DNA from: Rachycentron canadum
Lineage: Eukaryota; Chordata; Actinopteri; Carangiformes; Rachycentridae
NCBI GenBank assembly: GCA_038496675.1
Contig: CM076652.1
Location: 1,219,387-1,283,386, forward strand
Direction: 5' to 3'
Length of the DNA stretch: 64,000 bases
In this document: positions 1 to 12,654 of the stretch, in pieces
Layout: each line of letters begins with the position of its first letter
Position numbering within the stretch: the stretch's first letter is position 1
Program-made: the position numbers and the translations under genes
Notes under the pieces: model-generated
Database searches by the model: none
What the model saw: only the letters and a program-made list of their open reading frames with translations
Told to the model about the DNA's origin: nothing

Positions 1-1189
1 GTCATCATCCACATTAATTAGTTGTGTCATTAGAATGATATATATCATTCTAAAATGACACTTTGCATTCCTCACTTACTGCATAATTGTCACTCATTTT
101 AGAGTGAGCCAGACACCCCCCGCTTATCAAAAGTTCCCATATGCCATATGACACCATCTCATCAGCATGCAGTCACACATCTATCTGAGAATGAGCCAAA
201 CTTAAAACTTAAACAAATGAGAGCTGATGATATAACCAGAGGTTTCTGACTGCAAGGCAATGACAGCAGGAGCATAAAGCTCTGGATGGAGATCCAGTTC
301 ATGACTGACACTGATACTGTAAAACATAACTCAGAGGAGACACAACCATGAGACAACATGGTCTGAGTGTGTGTGTGTGTGCGCACACACGTGGAAGCAC
401 ACATTTATGCATTTGTGTGCGAGTCCTTCTGAATCGGTGCGACAAGAGACAGAGATTGAGGGTTGAGGGTGTCAAGGATTGCCTCCTATTTCAGCTCAGG
501 TGCAGCAGGCAGGATTTTCATTTTTGTTCCCATTACCAAATAAAATGCACCCTGGTGTTATAGCTGACATGAGTTAGAAAACACATTAATAGGGAAGGCT
601 AACTTTTTAAGTGGCTGTCTGTGCAGCAGCAGTTTGAAATTGTACTTTTCAGACATCTGCTGACATGAGTGCTCTAATTTTAGAACACCGAACAAAGGAC
701 ATGTTGAGGACATGTAGATACATCAGGAATATCATGTAGATAACAAACTGATGTCATTGAGATGACATAGCTCGACACACATATGGAGAGAGTGCGTACA
801 GTATTTGTCCGTAATATGTCCAGCCAGTTCATCTTAAATATATATTGTGCATCTATATTGTATTATATTAATGGCTATTATTGGAGTTTGGTTTTTAAAA
901 TCTAAAGTATTATAAATCTTCCGAATTTGCTGGGGTGTGAGATTTATTTCAGAATCTGTTTTTCATGTTTTGTTCACACAGTACAAACACAACTATCAAG
1001 AAATGTGATGGAACCTGTTTTGCTGTTATGTTGATGTCTTGGGTAAAAAAACAGCTCACATCCTGCACCTCTTTTATTCCCTTAAAAATGGTTATTTATT
1101 AATGACATTGTCATTTTGCTCTCTCTCACGCACACATTTCCGTGAGAAGTGAGTTCAGATTCAACCTTTTCCTTCACTGTCTTCTCCAG
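1..1189 (+). other. cdh13: Intron upstream of the cadherin exon
   Basis: This is non-coding sequence ending in a pyrimidine-rich tract and a CAG acceptor at 1187-1189. It contains a palindrome at 24-61 and a short (TG)n run near 366-381. Around 690-765 there are several loose copies of a GACAT/CATGTAGATA-type word. I see no exon in it. The intron label depends on the exon that follows. Confidence 0.75.
24..61. repeat. Small palindrome / hairpin
   Basis: Positions 30-53 form a perfect 24-bp palindrome centred on ATATAT. GTGTCAT at 24-30 can also pair with ATGACAC at 55-61 if two bases bulge. The whole segment could fold into a near-continuous stem. It may be the remnant of a small foldback element or a chance AT-rich palindrome. 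Confidence 0.7.
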
Positions 1190-1368
1190 GAACCACAGTG
1201 ATGAGAATGACGGCATTCGACGCAGACGACCCCGCCACAGATAATGCCGCGTTGCGCTACAACATTGTCAGGCAGTCACCAGACAAACCATCGCCGAACA
1301 TGTTCTACATTGATGCAGAAAAAGGCGACATTGTCACAGTCATCTCCCCTACGTTACTTGACAGAGAG
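1190..1368 (+). CDS. cdh13: Internal exon of T-cadherin (cadherin-13), EC2 repeat
   Basis: This internal exon encodes part of an extracellular cadherin repeat. It starts after a pyrimidine-rich tract and CAG, and it ends at GAG before GTGGGT. The first two bases complete a glycine codon from the previous exon (phase 1), and the exon ends in phase 0. The 59 whole codons begin TTVMRMTAFDADDPATDN and end DIVTVISPTLLDRE. The DAD and LDRE motifs are the Ca2+-binding signatures of cadherin repeats. The run RMTAFDADDPATDN, the segment SPDKPSPNMFYID and the phrase EKGDIVTV match, from memory, T-cadherin (CDH13) better than classical cadherins such as CDH1 or CDH2. CDH13 is a GPI-anchored, homophilic adhesion protein that lacks a cytoplasmic tail; these are known of the family and not seen here. 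The remaining exons lie outside the window. A second possible donor lies 4 bp downstream. The cadherin call is nearly certain, and the paralogue is likely. Confidence 0.88.
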
Positions 1369-4300
1369 GTGGGTAAACTTGGCAAACATCTGTGTGTGTT
1401 TGCATGTGTGTGTGATTGTGTCTGTAGTGTATTACTCTGAGTGACTGCTGAGTGATGGTCTTATTCCAAGTGAAACAGATTGTGAGTTTTTCCTGGACAG
1501 GTTCAATCCTCACCCTTGTCGCAGGCATTTCTGAGATGCAGTGTGTTGTGCATCCTATTTCTCGACATGCCAGTGTGTATAAAGTGTGTAGATTCAGTAT
1601 GAGTGTGTGTTGTATGCCACCTATACGTGTTTGTGTGTGTCTTTGTGAGAATGAGCGCTGGTGCGTTCCAACGAGCAGGCGCAGAAGTCAGATGAGCGTC
1701 TCTCCATTTCCCTGTCTATCCGGAGCGAGACAACGGGATGATTGCTTTTTCAGCAGGGTGACCAATGCCAGAACATCGATTGGGTTCGCTGGTGGAAGAG
1801 GAATATTAGCTGTTGTCAGACACTTAGCGCATAGTTTAATTGAGGTGATACACACTCATCCGTGGGCTCTGGTGGTGTCCAACAAGCCTGGCTGAAAACC
1901 TCCCATCCGGAACTGTTGGAGCCATGGCAGCTAACCGCCCTGATGAGCCGCTCCCCGAGCTACAGTAAACTGTTTAATAGCGGCGTAATTGAAATGAGAT
2001 GTAAGCAGTGCAGTGAGCACTGTTAGCACTGGTTTTGTGAAGTGATTGAGAGACTGGATTATTTGAGAGATGCATGTTGGTTAATGCAGTTTCTCCTCTG
2101 TAAAAGAAAAGTTAGACTTCTGAAGCTTATCACCTCCAGGAAATTTCAAAAGATTCTCTCCATGAAGAGTGCTCCTCCTCTTGTCTGCAGCCAGGATTTA
2201 TTACAACCGCTCACAGGCTGGTGTTGGAATATGCAGTTGAATGCTTTTGAAGAAGGCACACAGCCAAATTGTCAGACTGTTTGTGGCCTGCATAAATCTC
2301 TTAAAAAAAGCAGATTCTTCCTTTCACCCTTTCTCCCTTAACTGTTGAAGTTATTCAGACTCAAAGTCAGCCATCTTTATATGTTAGCAGTATCATTATG
2401 GAGTCGCGCTTGATCATTTTACTTTTACTACTCACTGTTGATTCATTGAACGCCTAACTAACTCTAACTACACAACCAACAACAAAACATTTATAAAGTA
2501 CAGTAAAATGAAGTTAGCAGCCTATTACCTGTCAAGGAGAAATAAAGCAAGTTCAATAGAAACACGCTCTCTCTGAAAAGATCTATGATTGGCCAAAGTC
2601 TAACATCATGGAGTAGATTTTCTAAAGTTTAAAAACAGAGCCAAGAGCAGGTGTAGATCACTATCAGACCACTTGAATTACAAAATGCTGAAAGGTTGGT
2701 AACATTTCATCAGCAAGTCTGTGTGACAAGAAGAAGTGTCAGTCTCCATGAAATCTTTTTCATTTCAAATGCCATGTTGTTTTTTCTCTGCTAAACAGCC
2801 AAAAAGCAATGACTAATCCATGTCTGCAATGCTGACCTAAAAGCAGTACAAGCCTGAAGCACCATGTATGATTGTCTTTAAGTTATATCTACAAGTATCT
2901 ACCCCCCCACCCCCACACTGCTATAATTTATTTTTCTGGAAAAATTAAAACATCCTCAGGGAGTTTAGCAACAGTCCAGCCGCAGTGCAGCATCTCTGTA
3001 AAAAGAAAAAAGAAAGAGACTTCAAAAGCTCAGTCAGACAGCAGAGCCAGATGGAAGTGCAGAAGGCATAAGTTTTATACTGTCCTGCTCTAGGTCTGGA
3101 GAGATTTAAACCCAGCTTCTTCAGCACATTCTCATAAATATAGCCCCTGCACGACACTCATCGATTCCATCCAGAGTGTAGTTCTTGAAGTTTGAAGTTT
3201 TTGAAGACAGCATGTCCAGCATGTATGTGCAGTGTGTGTGTGACAGTGAGAGTTTTACTCATCAAAACAAAGCAGAAACACAGAGAAGACAGAAATAGGT
3301 GAGAGATGGCCAAACTGTTCTCTGTTCTCCAAATTCTTTAGTCATAATTCAGGTGAAGCTCTTACTGAATTTGAATAGACACCTCACCTGCCCTGTGGTG
3401 GTGCTGGATGTTGGGTGGGTGGCAGAAAGCAATCCAGAGAAAATTGGAAAATCAATTTTGTCACATTGAAATCAGTTTGATTTTCCCTCTAGTGCTTTCT
3501 CTGAGGCGTAAAATCCTGTCTTGATATGCACATTTATTCCACTGCTCTGTGTTTTTCTCCTCCCTTTACTTTAGACACATCTCCCCTCACTGTCTTATAT
3601 TATTCTGACACAAGACACTGTTGGATCAATGGCAGGCTGTAATTTTTGACAGCTAATATTGCTGCCGGGCTGAGGCCATTTTCATAAGTCGGAAAGGATG
3701 GTGGAGTTCATATCTTTGACTGGATATACATGGAAATCGCCCTTAATCATCACAATGCTTTTAGAAGAAATCTGTCTACTTTACAAAAATGTCCATCTTA
3801 ACCTGTTTTCCTAAAATAGCTGAAAATTTCTCCTTTTGAACAATCTGCTAACACATGCAAATACTTACTGCACACAGTGGAATGGGAATTATTTAACTTT
3901 TCTGCACATGTAGATGAATGTTAAATTGGATTGGAAAAGTCAACATAGAAGCAAAGGATTTCTAGTCTTAGACGGATTTTTTCTGATTAGCTCTGACTGG
4001 GAATTGATTTGACTTGGAATGACAAAGAGGGACATAAAGGGCTGAAATTATTCACCCATGTTAATAAGTGTGTTCCAACATCTTTGGCCTATGTGAAGGC
4101 AGGGTTGAAGACGTCCCCCTGCTGATCCCTCATACTAGACTGAGCATAATCCAAACACCATTTATCAGTCTAACCACTGTTTCCTCAGTCAACTGTGCTT
4201 CCATGCACCACCTCTCGTTGTCACAGCCTGACTACGCCGCATCCTTTTCAGAGGCTTGTGAACTAAAGGAGCGAGATGTAAATATGTGAAGTGAGGTGCT

Positions 4301-5278
4301 GGTACAGAGAGGGTGGCAGCCTAGGTGTGGGGGTGGGGTGGGGAGGGGGGTAAGCAAATGAGCACATACAACATTTAATTTATATTTTCTGATGTATACT
4401 GTCTTTTGAGGCAAGGTGAATACCTACTACAGGATGTGTGTTTTTTTGTTTTTGTTTATTAGAGTGTCCTCCATCTTTCTGGTGCCACACTTACAACCAT
4501 ATACAACCATACACTTGATGGCAACATGAAAAATCATCACATACATTTACATACATTATTACAAGATTCAAATCAGTCGGTTATATTGGATCGTGTCCTC
4601 TGTCTCAGCTGCCAGGCTTCTCCAATAGATCTAGCCAAAACAAAGGTTTCCACATTAAAAAAACCATCACAGCATATCACAATCGGACAACCTCAACAGA
4701 TCAGGATGCTTCAGTTGAATCTTGTCAATCAAATATGTCCTTAGATCAGAATACAGCAATGAAGTTTATTCTCAACAACCCCAAGATCACATACAACACA
4801 CAGACGTTGCTCTTCTGAAGTGTCTTTGTATCAACCTACCTCAACTACCAGTGATAAAGTACCAGTTTGTACCTGACGACACAAAGACCTGAGACCTCTC
4901 TGCAGATTTGACTTCATGCCTGGTTCATGTATGTATAGTAATCACTCTTAATTTAGATGCAAGTTCCAAGCTTTGGCTTCTGGCAAATTTTCTGTTTCCA
5001 ATCTTCTTTATAAACCTTTTTCATTTTGTGTTTGACTATATTTATATTACACTGCAAGTTATTCCTAAAAATGAATTGCACATCAGCAATGGTACATTTC
5101 CTTTGATGCAGAGATGAGGAGGACACATAATAACATACACTAAATAAGAAAAATAGAAGGCTAGTGCGAAGGTTATTGACTCCAAATTCATGCAGAATAT
5201 ATCTTGAAGTTACAGTACAGTGAAAGAGTGATCACATTTCCTAGACATGCACACACACACAGGCATCTTGTCTGAACT
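1369..5278. other. Gene-free intronic sequence with one calm candidate regulatory stretch
   Basis: There is no recognisable gene. After irregular TG-rich sequence (1390-1640), the stretch 1700-2040 is more GC-balanced, free of simple repeats, and carries several TTAAT/TAATT words (TTTAATTGAGG near 1837, GTAATTGAAATG near 1985). It looks like the kind of segment that is often conserved. From 2040 to 5278 I see only unique AT-rich sequence, a G-rich run near 4327-4352 and short A/T homopolymers. Confidence 0.5.
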
Positions 5279-5292
5279 ACACACACACACAC

Positions 5293-5353
<61 letters not shown>
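5279..5353. repeat. (CA)n microsatellite
   Basis: This is an AC dinucleotide repeat with two interruptions (ATAC, ACATAC). The uninterrupted part, 5305-5352, is 48 bp long. Confidence 0.98.
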
Positions 5354-7607
5354 AGTCATTGTAATCTATTTTAGAGTATGGGGTGTCTGTGTGCAGGCAG
5401 GCAGTAACCAGAGAGGACAGACTGCTAATGGCAGTGTGACTTTCTGACTCTCTAATGCTCTCTGGCCAATCTGGGAGCTGTCAGTGGTAAGGATAGCCAA
5501 TCGATGGACTCGGCCGACCCCTCCATCCCCCTCCATGTTCTACAAAGGTGAATTACATGGAGATAAAATTGATGCCTGTATGTGTGTGTGGTGCAACTGT
5601 AGGTTTCTATCCACGTAGATAGAACTGCATGTTTCCTCATATTTATTTATTTTCTTCCATCTGTGGAGATCTTTTTTTTCCTATCAGACAGAGAGCACAT
5701 GAGCACATCAAAAACACTACAAGAACATATTTTATTTAATAATTATATCATTAGAAAACGATTTTTCCCAACAATGTGACAAAGCACTCAGTATGCACCC
5801 TGTTGTACTGTTTACATAAAAAATAATCTGTGCTGACAGACCAGGTTATGTGCCTTGCCGACACAGACACATCCTCTGTCAGCAAATGATCTTTGCCTCT
5901 ACGTTGTGCATTTTAAGAAGTGACTTTACATTATCTTCTCTGTAATGTTTAACTAGTACAAATCCAGAGTGACAGGTAGATGGATGAATGTACACAACTA
6001 TCCTTGATCAGCAGCGTGGTATGCAAGGTTTGGTGTGACCTTGGTAGTGTTGTTCCTGACAGTGCTGGTCTGAGGAGAAAGCTTATCCTGTCTAATGGCT
6101 TACTTGGCTCGATGGCCAGAGCAGCTACATGCCTGCGCGCTGTGAAGAATGACAGCTGAAGCTTTGGCAGGTTACACTCTTCACGAAAACGACTCTCTCA
6201 TTTCCTCTGCTTTCATTGATGTAATTATTTTGCCCCTTTTATTGTTTTTTCGCCCCCGCGCTTTGCCCGTTCATTGCATTATTTTCTTGCCTTTTTTTAA
6301 TTTTATTATTTTTTTTATCTAGTCTTGTTTTCTGTCTTTGTCTCCCCGCCTCTGTGCCTGTCTCTTTTTTTTGTTTCTGTCAGCCTCGCTCCCCTTCTTT
6401 GTCAACACTTCACTCTGGACATCCAATTACTTGCAGGTCATAGCATAGTGATTCCATTCAGAGCGGTGCCATTCAGTGCAGGCCTCAAACAGCCATTCAA
6501 ATTACATCCTCGGCTGCCTACAGAGTTGCCGCTCTGCAAAATGTTGTTTTCAAACATTTCTGGGGCCACCACCTAATCTGATCCCCCAAACATAATTGAA
6601 TGTCAGTCGTCACATAAAGATGCTTTCCTCTCTTCAATTAGCGTCTCGCTTTCTCATGTCACAGCAACGAGACAAAGCAGACAGAGAAATATTTACTCCT
6701 CCCTGGTAGAGGCCGGAGAGCGTTATTATATTATATAATTTATATGCAAATAATATAGCACAGGGAACACATTGATAAGATTTCATTACAGTTGATCTGA
6801 TGTTCACTTCAGTTTATAAACTCCCTTTCATTCCCCTATTATGATCTGGAGATTGGAAAGGTGCGAGTAGATGAGCTGGCTGGAGAGAGGCGCAGGACAG
6901 AACGGACACAGGTATAGGTTCTCGGAGTGGATAAGGAGGGAGGGATGTGAAGAGGTGAAGTGCTGCCTGTGAGGTGGTCTGACAAGAAGGACAAATGGTC
7001 AAAGTAAGAGAGTGAAGTACCAGTTCGATATCTGCTTAGAGATGCAGCCTCCAGTAAGCAGCTCAATGGAGAAGTGAGACTTGGGTAAAGTTCATCGGTG
7101 CAGAGACGGCAGAAGGATGGAGGATAATTTTTAGCGACAGCATTGAGATTTTTTTTTTTTTCTTTATGGCAACAACACTGTGTTTTATTCTCCAGTGGTG
7201 AAATATTTTTTTTCAACCATATCTGTAGCCACAAGCTTCACAGTTGTGTGGAAGTAATTTAGAGATACAGAAGTGTTTATCTCCAAGAACTGAGAGAATC
7301 AAAACCTACAGTATATAAATGAACTACAGCCAGTGTACATAAATAAACTACAGCCAGTGTAGACTACAAGTAGTGTGAAATATATTCATAGGTATTTTTA
7401 CACTTCAAAAATAGTCAATACTGAATGTTTCTTCTATACCCTGTTCTAGGGCTGCAATGAACATTCATCTTGCTTACTACTCATAGAGAAGAGAGGGTGG
7501 CAGCGTCTGTTCACTCACTAACTTGATAGTTGTGCTTTTGATCAATGCAATGATTTTTGAAATAATTTATATTTCTACTTATTCTGTTTTATTTAGCTTG
7601 TCCACAA

Positions 7608-7609
<2 letters not shown>
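5354..7609. other. Gene-free intronic sequence; possible conserved block and short tandem duplication
   Basis: No gene is seen. The stretch 6380-6790 is non-repetitive and has homeobox/POU-like words (CCAATTACTT, TCAATTAGCG, TATGCAAATAAT), so it is a candidate conserved element. A 24-bp unit is tandemly duplicated at 7315-7338 and 7339-7362 with two differences. The stretch 6210-6370 is T-rich. Confidence 0.45.
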
Positions 7610-7656
<47 letters not shown>

Positions 7657-8156
7657 NNNNNNNNNNNNNNNNNNNNNNNNNNNNNNNNNNNNNNNNNNNN
7701 NNNNNNNNNNNNNNNNNNNNNNNNNNNNNNNNNNNNNNNNNNNNNNNNNNNNNNNNNNNNNNNNNNNNNNNNNNNNNNNNNNNNNNNNNNNNNNNNNNNN
7801 NNNNNNNNNNNNNNNNNNNNNNNNNNNNNNNNNNNNNNNNNNNNNNNNNNNNNNNNNNNNNNNNNNNNNNNNNNNNNNNNNNNNNNNNNNNNNNNNNNNN
7901 NNNNNNNNNNNNNNNNNNNNNNNNNNNNNNNNNNNNNNNNNNNNNNNNNNNNNNNNNNNNNNNNNNNNNNNNNNNNNNNNNNNNNNNNNNNNNNNNNNNN
8001 NNNNNNNNNNNNNNNNNNNNNNNNNNNNNNNNNNNNNNNNNNNNNNNNNNNNNNNNNNNNNNNNNNNNNNNNNNNNNNNNNNNNNNNNNNNNNNNNNNNN
8101 NNNNNNNNNNNNNNNNNNNNNNNNNNNNNNNNNNNNNNNNNNNNNNNNNNNNNNNN

Positions 8157-8203
<47 letters not shown>
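7610..8203. repeat. (TG)n microsatellite interrupted by a 500-N assembly gap
   Basis: There are 47 bp of pure GT/TG repeat (7610-7656), then exactly 500 N (7657-8156), then 47 bp of TG repeat (8157-8203). Both edges have the same strand sense, so the gap most likely lies inside one repeat tract. The round size means the true length is unknown. Confidence 0.97.
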
Positions 8204-8205
<2 letters not shown>

Positions 8206-10204
8206 CTTTTGTTGGTTTCCAATTTTCTCAGTAACAGAAATATTCCTCATCAGCAACCAAACTTAATTCAGATTAATTATACTTGGAGATCATCTAGAGG
8301 ACTGAAAGGCTAAAAAATCCAACAAATATTGTAATTTTTGACTGTATTGAAGTGACTGCACAGTATGAAATGACAGATGATTCATGACACATAATAGATA
8401 AAAGCACATGTTTACATTTAAGGTGCTTGGCTACCTCAGTTTTTGTCCTAATCAATATATAAGAGCATATCTTTCCAGATGTGATTGATACATAAAGCAG
8501 CTGAAAACATTTTCAAATGTGACTCAATAATCGAATGATTAAAGACGAACATTTAATGATATGATTCATTATTAACACTTGAATCTTCTTTTCTTCATCT
8601 GTGTGGGTGTGAAATGATTTAATTATAACCGTGCCATACTGTTAAATTTCTTTGCCTATTTTAGTTATTCAGGTTTACTGTATATGTCTTGTTAAGGAGT
8701 TAAATGTATACATTTTGTTGTTCTTGACGCAAAGACAAAACCACTCACAATCAGTTGACATGTCCTCACATGGATAATGGCTCTAATCCAGAAAAGAAAG
8801 TAAAACACTTGAGCATATTACCAAGAGATCCCATTATATGAATGTTACTGTAATGTCTCCATATGTAAAGGCCAGTAGCCAGAATGGTGGCAGCTGTAAT
8901 CAATACAGTGTAGTTGGTGTGAACCCAACCACCTCAAGTTCCCTTGTTCCTACCCGAAATGAACAAGGTGGACACTGTTCACAGGCATTGATAAATTTAC
9001 AGCACCCCTCCATTTCCCCTCTATCTCAATCCTTCCTCTCCTCATCATCCTCCACCTCCTCCCCCTGCCTTCTCTCCCTCCTCTATCATGCCTCTGTCCA
9101 GTTGCATTAGTGAGGAAATGAGATTCCCCCTAATTAATTAGATCTCTGAGTGCTAAAGATGAAGATTACATCCCAATGAAGGTTAGAGGTGTCAATCACA
9201 GTTTTTTTTAGACCAAGCATTCCTCAAGATAAATTGAGTCCCCTGGGCACCCTGGGTAAAAGTGTGTGTTGTGAATCTTACCCCCACCCCTACCTCAATT
9301 GCTCTAATTGAGTCCCACCAACAGTAGTCAATGAAAGGGCCCAAGACCAGAGAAAACAACGAGGTAGAGATTTATATTCAGAAGAGCAGACAAGAGATGC
9401 ATGGTTTTTAACAGACGGGTGAGGGAAAATGGAAATAAGAAGGATGAAGGTGAAAAATTGGATCATTAAGACACTAAGTAGATGGAACAACAGAGAGGAA
9501 TATGCAGGACAAATTTAATAATGGAGGTAAAACAAAGGAAGTGGGACTCAATCATTTATTCCATATGAATTTAACATTTATACATGTAGTCAGAAAGAAC
9601 AAAAAATTTGAGAATGTTTGTCAGTAAAGTTTCTCTTTTCACGTCATGATCATGACTGTACAATACGTCTTAATCCACATTTTAATTGCACTAATTGGAC
9701 AGGCCTGTAAGAGGATAATTTGAAGAAAAATAATTAAATAAAATGCTTCAGGGGTTTGGTTGGCTGTTCCAGGTCAAAAGTCTAAATCATTTTTCATTCC
9801 CTGTCTTTCTCTATAACATTCACATACATTCTAATTACCTTTTATTTGGAGAAACATTTTTATGGTTGAAGAAAAAAGGCAAAACAATGTATTTTTCTGT
9901 TAAGGAAATAAAAAAAAAAAAGCGATGGCGTCTCCTCCCTCATGGCTGCAAGAGTGCACTGACTTTCTGCTGTGTACCTTCACTAACCTGCTTGGCATCC
10001 CAGAGTGCTGTAATTTTCAAACATCCAGTATTTATGTCCATGTGGCACAGGGGTAGAGCTGCTGCGGGAACACAATCTGTTCAAAGTCTAAAACTCGAGA
10101 AGCTGGCAGATGATGGAAAACTTCTGTCAACTGAATTGCATCACATCAAGCTTTGATTGAAGAATTAGGTCTGAGATGATGAAATAAAATATTAAGTGCT
10201 GAAG
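8204..10204. other. Gene-free intronic sequence
   Basis: No gene is recognised. Calm AT-rich stretches with ATTA/TAAT words occur at 9110-9330 (CCCCCTAATTAATTAG) and 9655-9715 (TTTTAATTGCACTAATTGG). A pyrimidine-rich stretch (CTCC/TCC) lies at 9000-9085, and an A-run at 9911-9920. Confidence 0.45.
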
Positions 10205-10440
10205 AATGCACAGAAATAGTAACATCATCACATTAAAGGCACACTCCACCAATTTTACACATACGAGCACTCAGTTAATGTGTCTGTTGTGTTGGGTTAG
10301 GCTTGGAGTCTACAGAATTATGACTATCTATCTCTATATCTATTGAGACCACAAACTTTATGGAAGTGTATTACAAAATGACCAGAGAACCCCTTTAAAC
10401 TCCCACTCCATTTGTTGGCTATTAACATGAGTCATCACAC
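10205..10440. repeat. Possible fish dispersed repeat (weak)
   Basis: The words TTAAAGGCACACTCCACCAATTTTACACA and what follows resemble the beginning of a short dispersed repeat that I associate with fish genomes. This is from memory only. No terminal repeat or target duplication was identified. Confidence 0.35.
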
Positions 10441-10524
10441 TGTTTTACTCTTGGGAACCGGCTAAATGTTGGTGATTGTCAGATAAAATATGCACCCCGT
10501 TTCTCTTCCATCTCCTTTCTGTCA

Positions 10525-10765
10525 TTGTGCAACAGTGGTGTAAAAATGATTTTGATTTATCGCTTGTTAGAAATGTTCACTTTTCAGTACATTCAAAATC
10601 CTACTTGAGTAAATGTATCAAAAGTATCAGAGTAAAACCCTGTCAGTCTATTTTCTATTACATTAGGTCAGTAATACTAATGAATCAATGCAGCATGTTA
10701 TTGTTGCTGCTGGTCGAGGCAGAGCTCTACATGTTTTATATACAACTAGATCGTTTCATTCAGCT
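10525..10765 (+). repeat. Degenerate fish dispersed repeat beginning CAGTGGTG
   Basis: The segment begins near ACAGTGGTGTAAAAATG. It contains ACTTGAGTAAATGTATCAAAAGTAT and later GCAGCATGTTATTGTTGCTGCTGGTCGAGG, then TTTTATATACAACTAG. This order of words resembles a very common fish repeat (CAGTGGTGGAAAGTAA... family, possibly a non-autonomous DNA transposon). It is old and divergent. Recognition is from memory; a repeat-library search would settle the family. Confidence 0.55.
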
Positions 10766-12654
10766 GTCTCCTCTAGAGGAGCATCACAAGATGTATCTGG
10801 GGGTATTATATTTGTCTTTTCTTTCACCTCTAATATTGAATATTGAGTCTTTGTCAAAAAACAATAAAAGCTGCACATTTAAGCCAAATGCAGTGGTATA
10901 AACATTTACATCTTCTTAGTTTACAAGTGCAAAGAATATGTAATATGTATTTATTGCCCCCACAAATCATCTCATAGTAATGGTAGCACCACAAGTGTCA
11001 CTTAAAAAGCTGGCAGAAAGACTGTAAAACGTGTAGTTTCTCTAAAACAAACAAAACTAAAATGGCAATAGATGCAATATATTAGGAGGACCCAAATACT
11101 GGCTCATTCAAATTACTATGCTCACAGAGAAAAACAGGAGACCTTTTTAAAATTCAGAAGTTATCTATGAGAGTGGAGCGCTCTGACTTTTCCTGTGTCC
11201 TAAGGAGGTATTAAAAGGGCAGTGCGGAGAACGAAGGAAGAAAGGACAGAGGGGTAAGACCTGAGAGTAGAGAGATGAAGGAGAGCGGCAAGCAGAGTGA
11301 GGCATGCAGGTGGAGGGCAGAATAATTAGGGTGAGACAACTGCTTGTGCTAGGAGGGAAACGTCTATGCTAAGTGGAATTGAGGGCTTCAATAATGTCAG
11401 GGAGGTCCTGGTGATGCTACACTGTCATTAGGCTTAGAGAGAGCTTCAACACTCTTACCTTCCTCTTGATGGCTCTTCCTCTTCCCTCTGATTTCCCCTC
11501 CTCTCTGTCCTCTCACTCCCTCCTGCTTTCTCATTCTTCATGAGCCTTCCCTCCGTTGTCTCCCTCACTCCTTCTATTTCATCCCCTATTTTTTCCCATT
11601 TTCATTGACCTGAGGATGAAGACCAACAACTCTCTTGTGAATCTCCCTCCTACAATAGCCCTTCAGGCAAGAATTAATTTTACCCCCGTCTCCATGAGAA
11701 AGTGCAGTGATTGGAAAAGTTTTGTGTTATGTGCTCAGTACTTTTTTTATTGTTCTTTTTACCATGCCACTTTCTCTTTGCTGATGAAATTTAGTGTGGT
11801 TCATTGCTTCTGCCAAAGCAGACACAGTGCTGCTGGGGCCTATCTCTGTTTAGGTGACCGTCTTTAACAGCATTGGTACGGATCCCTCCAAATAGCCATC
11901 TGCAGCACCTCCCCCAGATGAGACATAAGCAGCTGTCTACAGGTAGGATTTGTGTTTGATTCTGCTGTAAAAGAAAAAAATGAAAAGAGGAAGTTGGCAT
12001 TGACACAAATTTCGGCATATGTGAAGAGGTCATACAGTAATTCTCCATGTAGAGCCAAGCAGTGGGATTCTGTAAATTGGCTTTTATTTTGTTAAACCCA
12101 CTGACTGTCAAATAGGGAGTTAAACATTCTGTCGTGCCCCTTTCCATCTAATCTAGTTCAATCTATTTGTAGCCAGTCGGAGTCAGAATTGGATTGAATT
12201 CACTCAAACTAGCATCATACTCTGACTCTTCACTCTCTCTCTGATTTAAGAGGCGCAATATTCTCCTTGGATTTTAGCACAAAGAAGACATTGGTTCATT
12301 TTTCTGTCTTAAATGTTTCCCTATGATGTATTCAGCAGAATCCAACAGGAAGGCCACAATAACAGTGAGCAACATAAATCGATTGCAAAACATCAATATT
12401 GACTGTCATGTTGCTGGAGTATATTTTTTGGTATCTCTATATACTGCAAGGGAATTCCTCACAGAATATTCTTTATTTCAAGTATAGGCAATGAACTCTA
12501 CATTTCTGTTTATTTATGTACTATACATTATATATAGAAATAGAGGCAAGCTTGGAGAGAATGAAGGAAGGGTAGAACAAAGTGCCCTTTGCGTCTTTGA
12601 CACTACCAGGCCTTGGCCTTTTTTATTGGCATATTGAATATTGAGGTCATTGAT
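10766..12654. other. Gene-free intronic sequence
   Basis: No gene is recognised. A purine-rich block lies at 11200-11320 and a pyrimidine-rich block at 11455-11600. The rest is unique AT-rich sequence. Confidence 0.45.

Noticed and set aside
1452..1895. 147-codon open frame after the cadherin exon
   Set aside because: It begins in TG-rich intron sequence and has no cadherin or other domain; intronic chance frame.
7523..8313. Long open frames running through (TG)n and the N gap
   Set aside because: They encode only Cys-Val or His-Thr repeats and unknown residues; they are artefacts of a dinucleotide repeat and 500 N. The same applies at 32983-33704 and 56289-57156.
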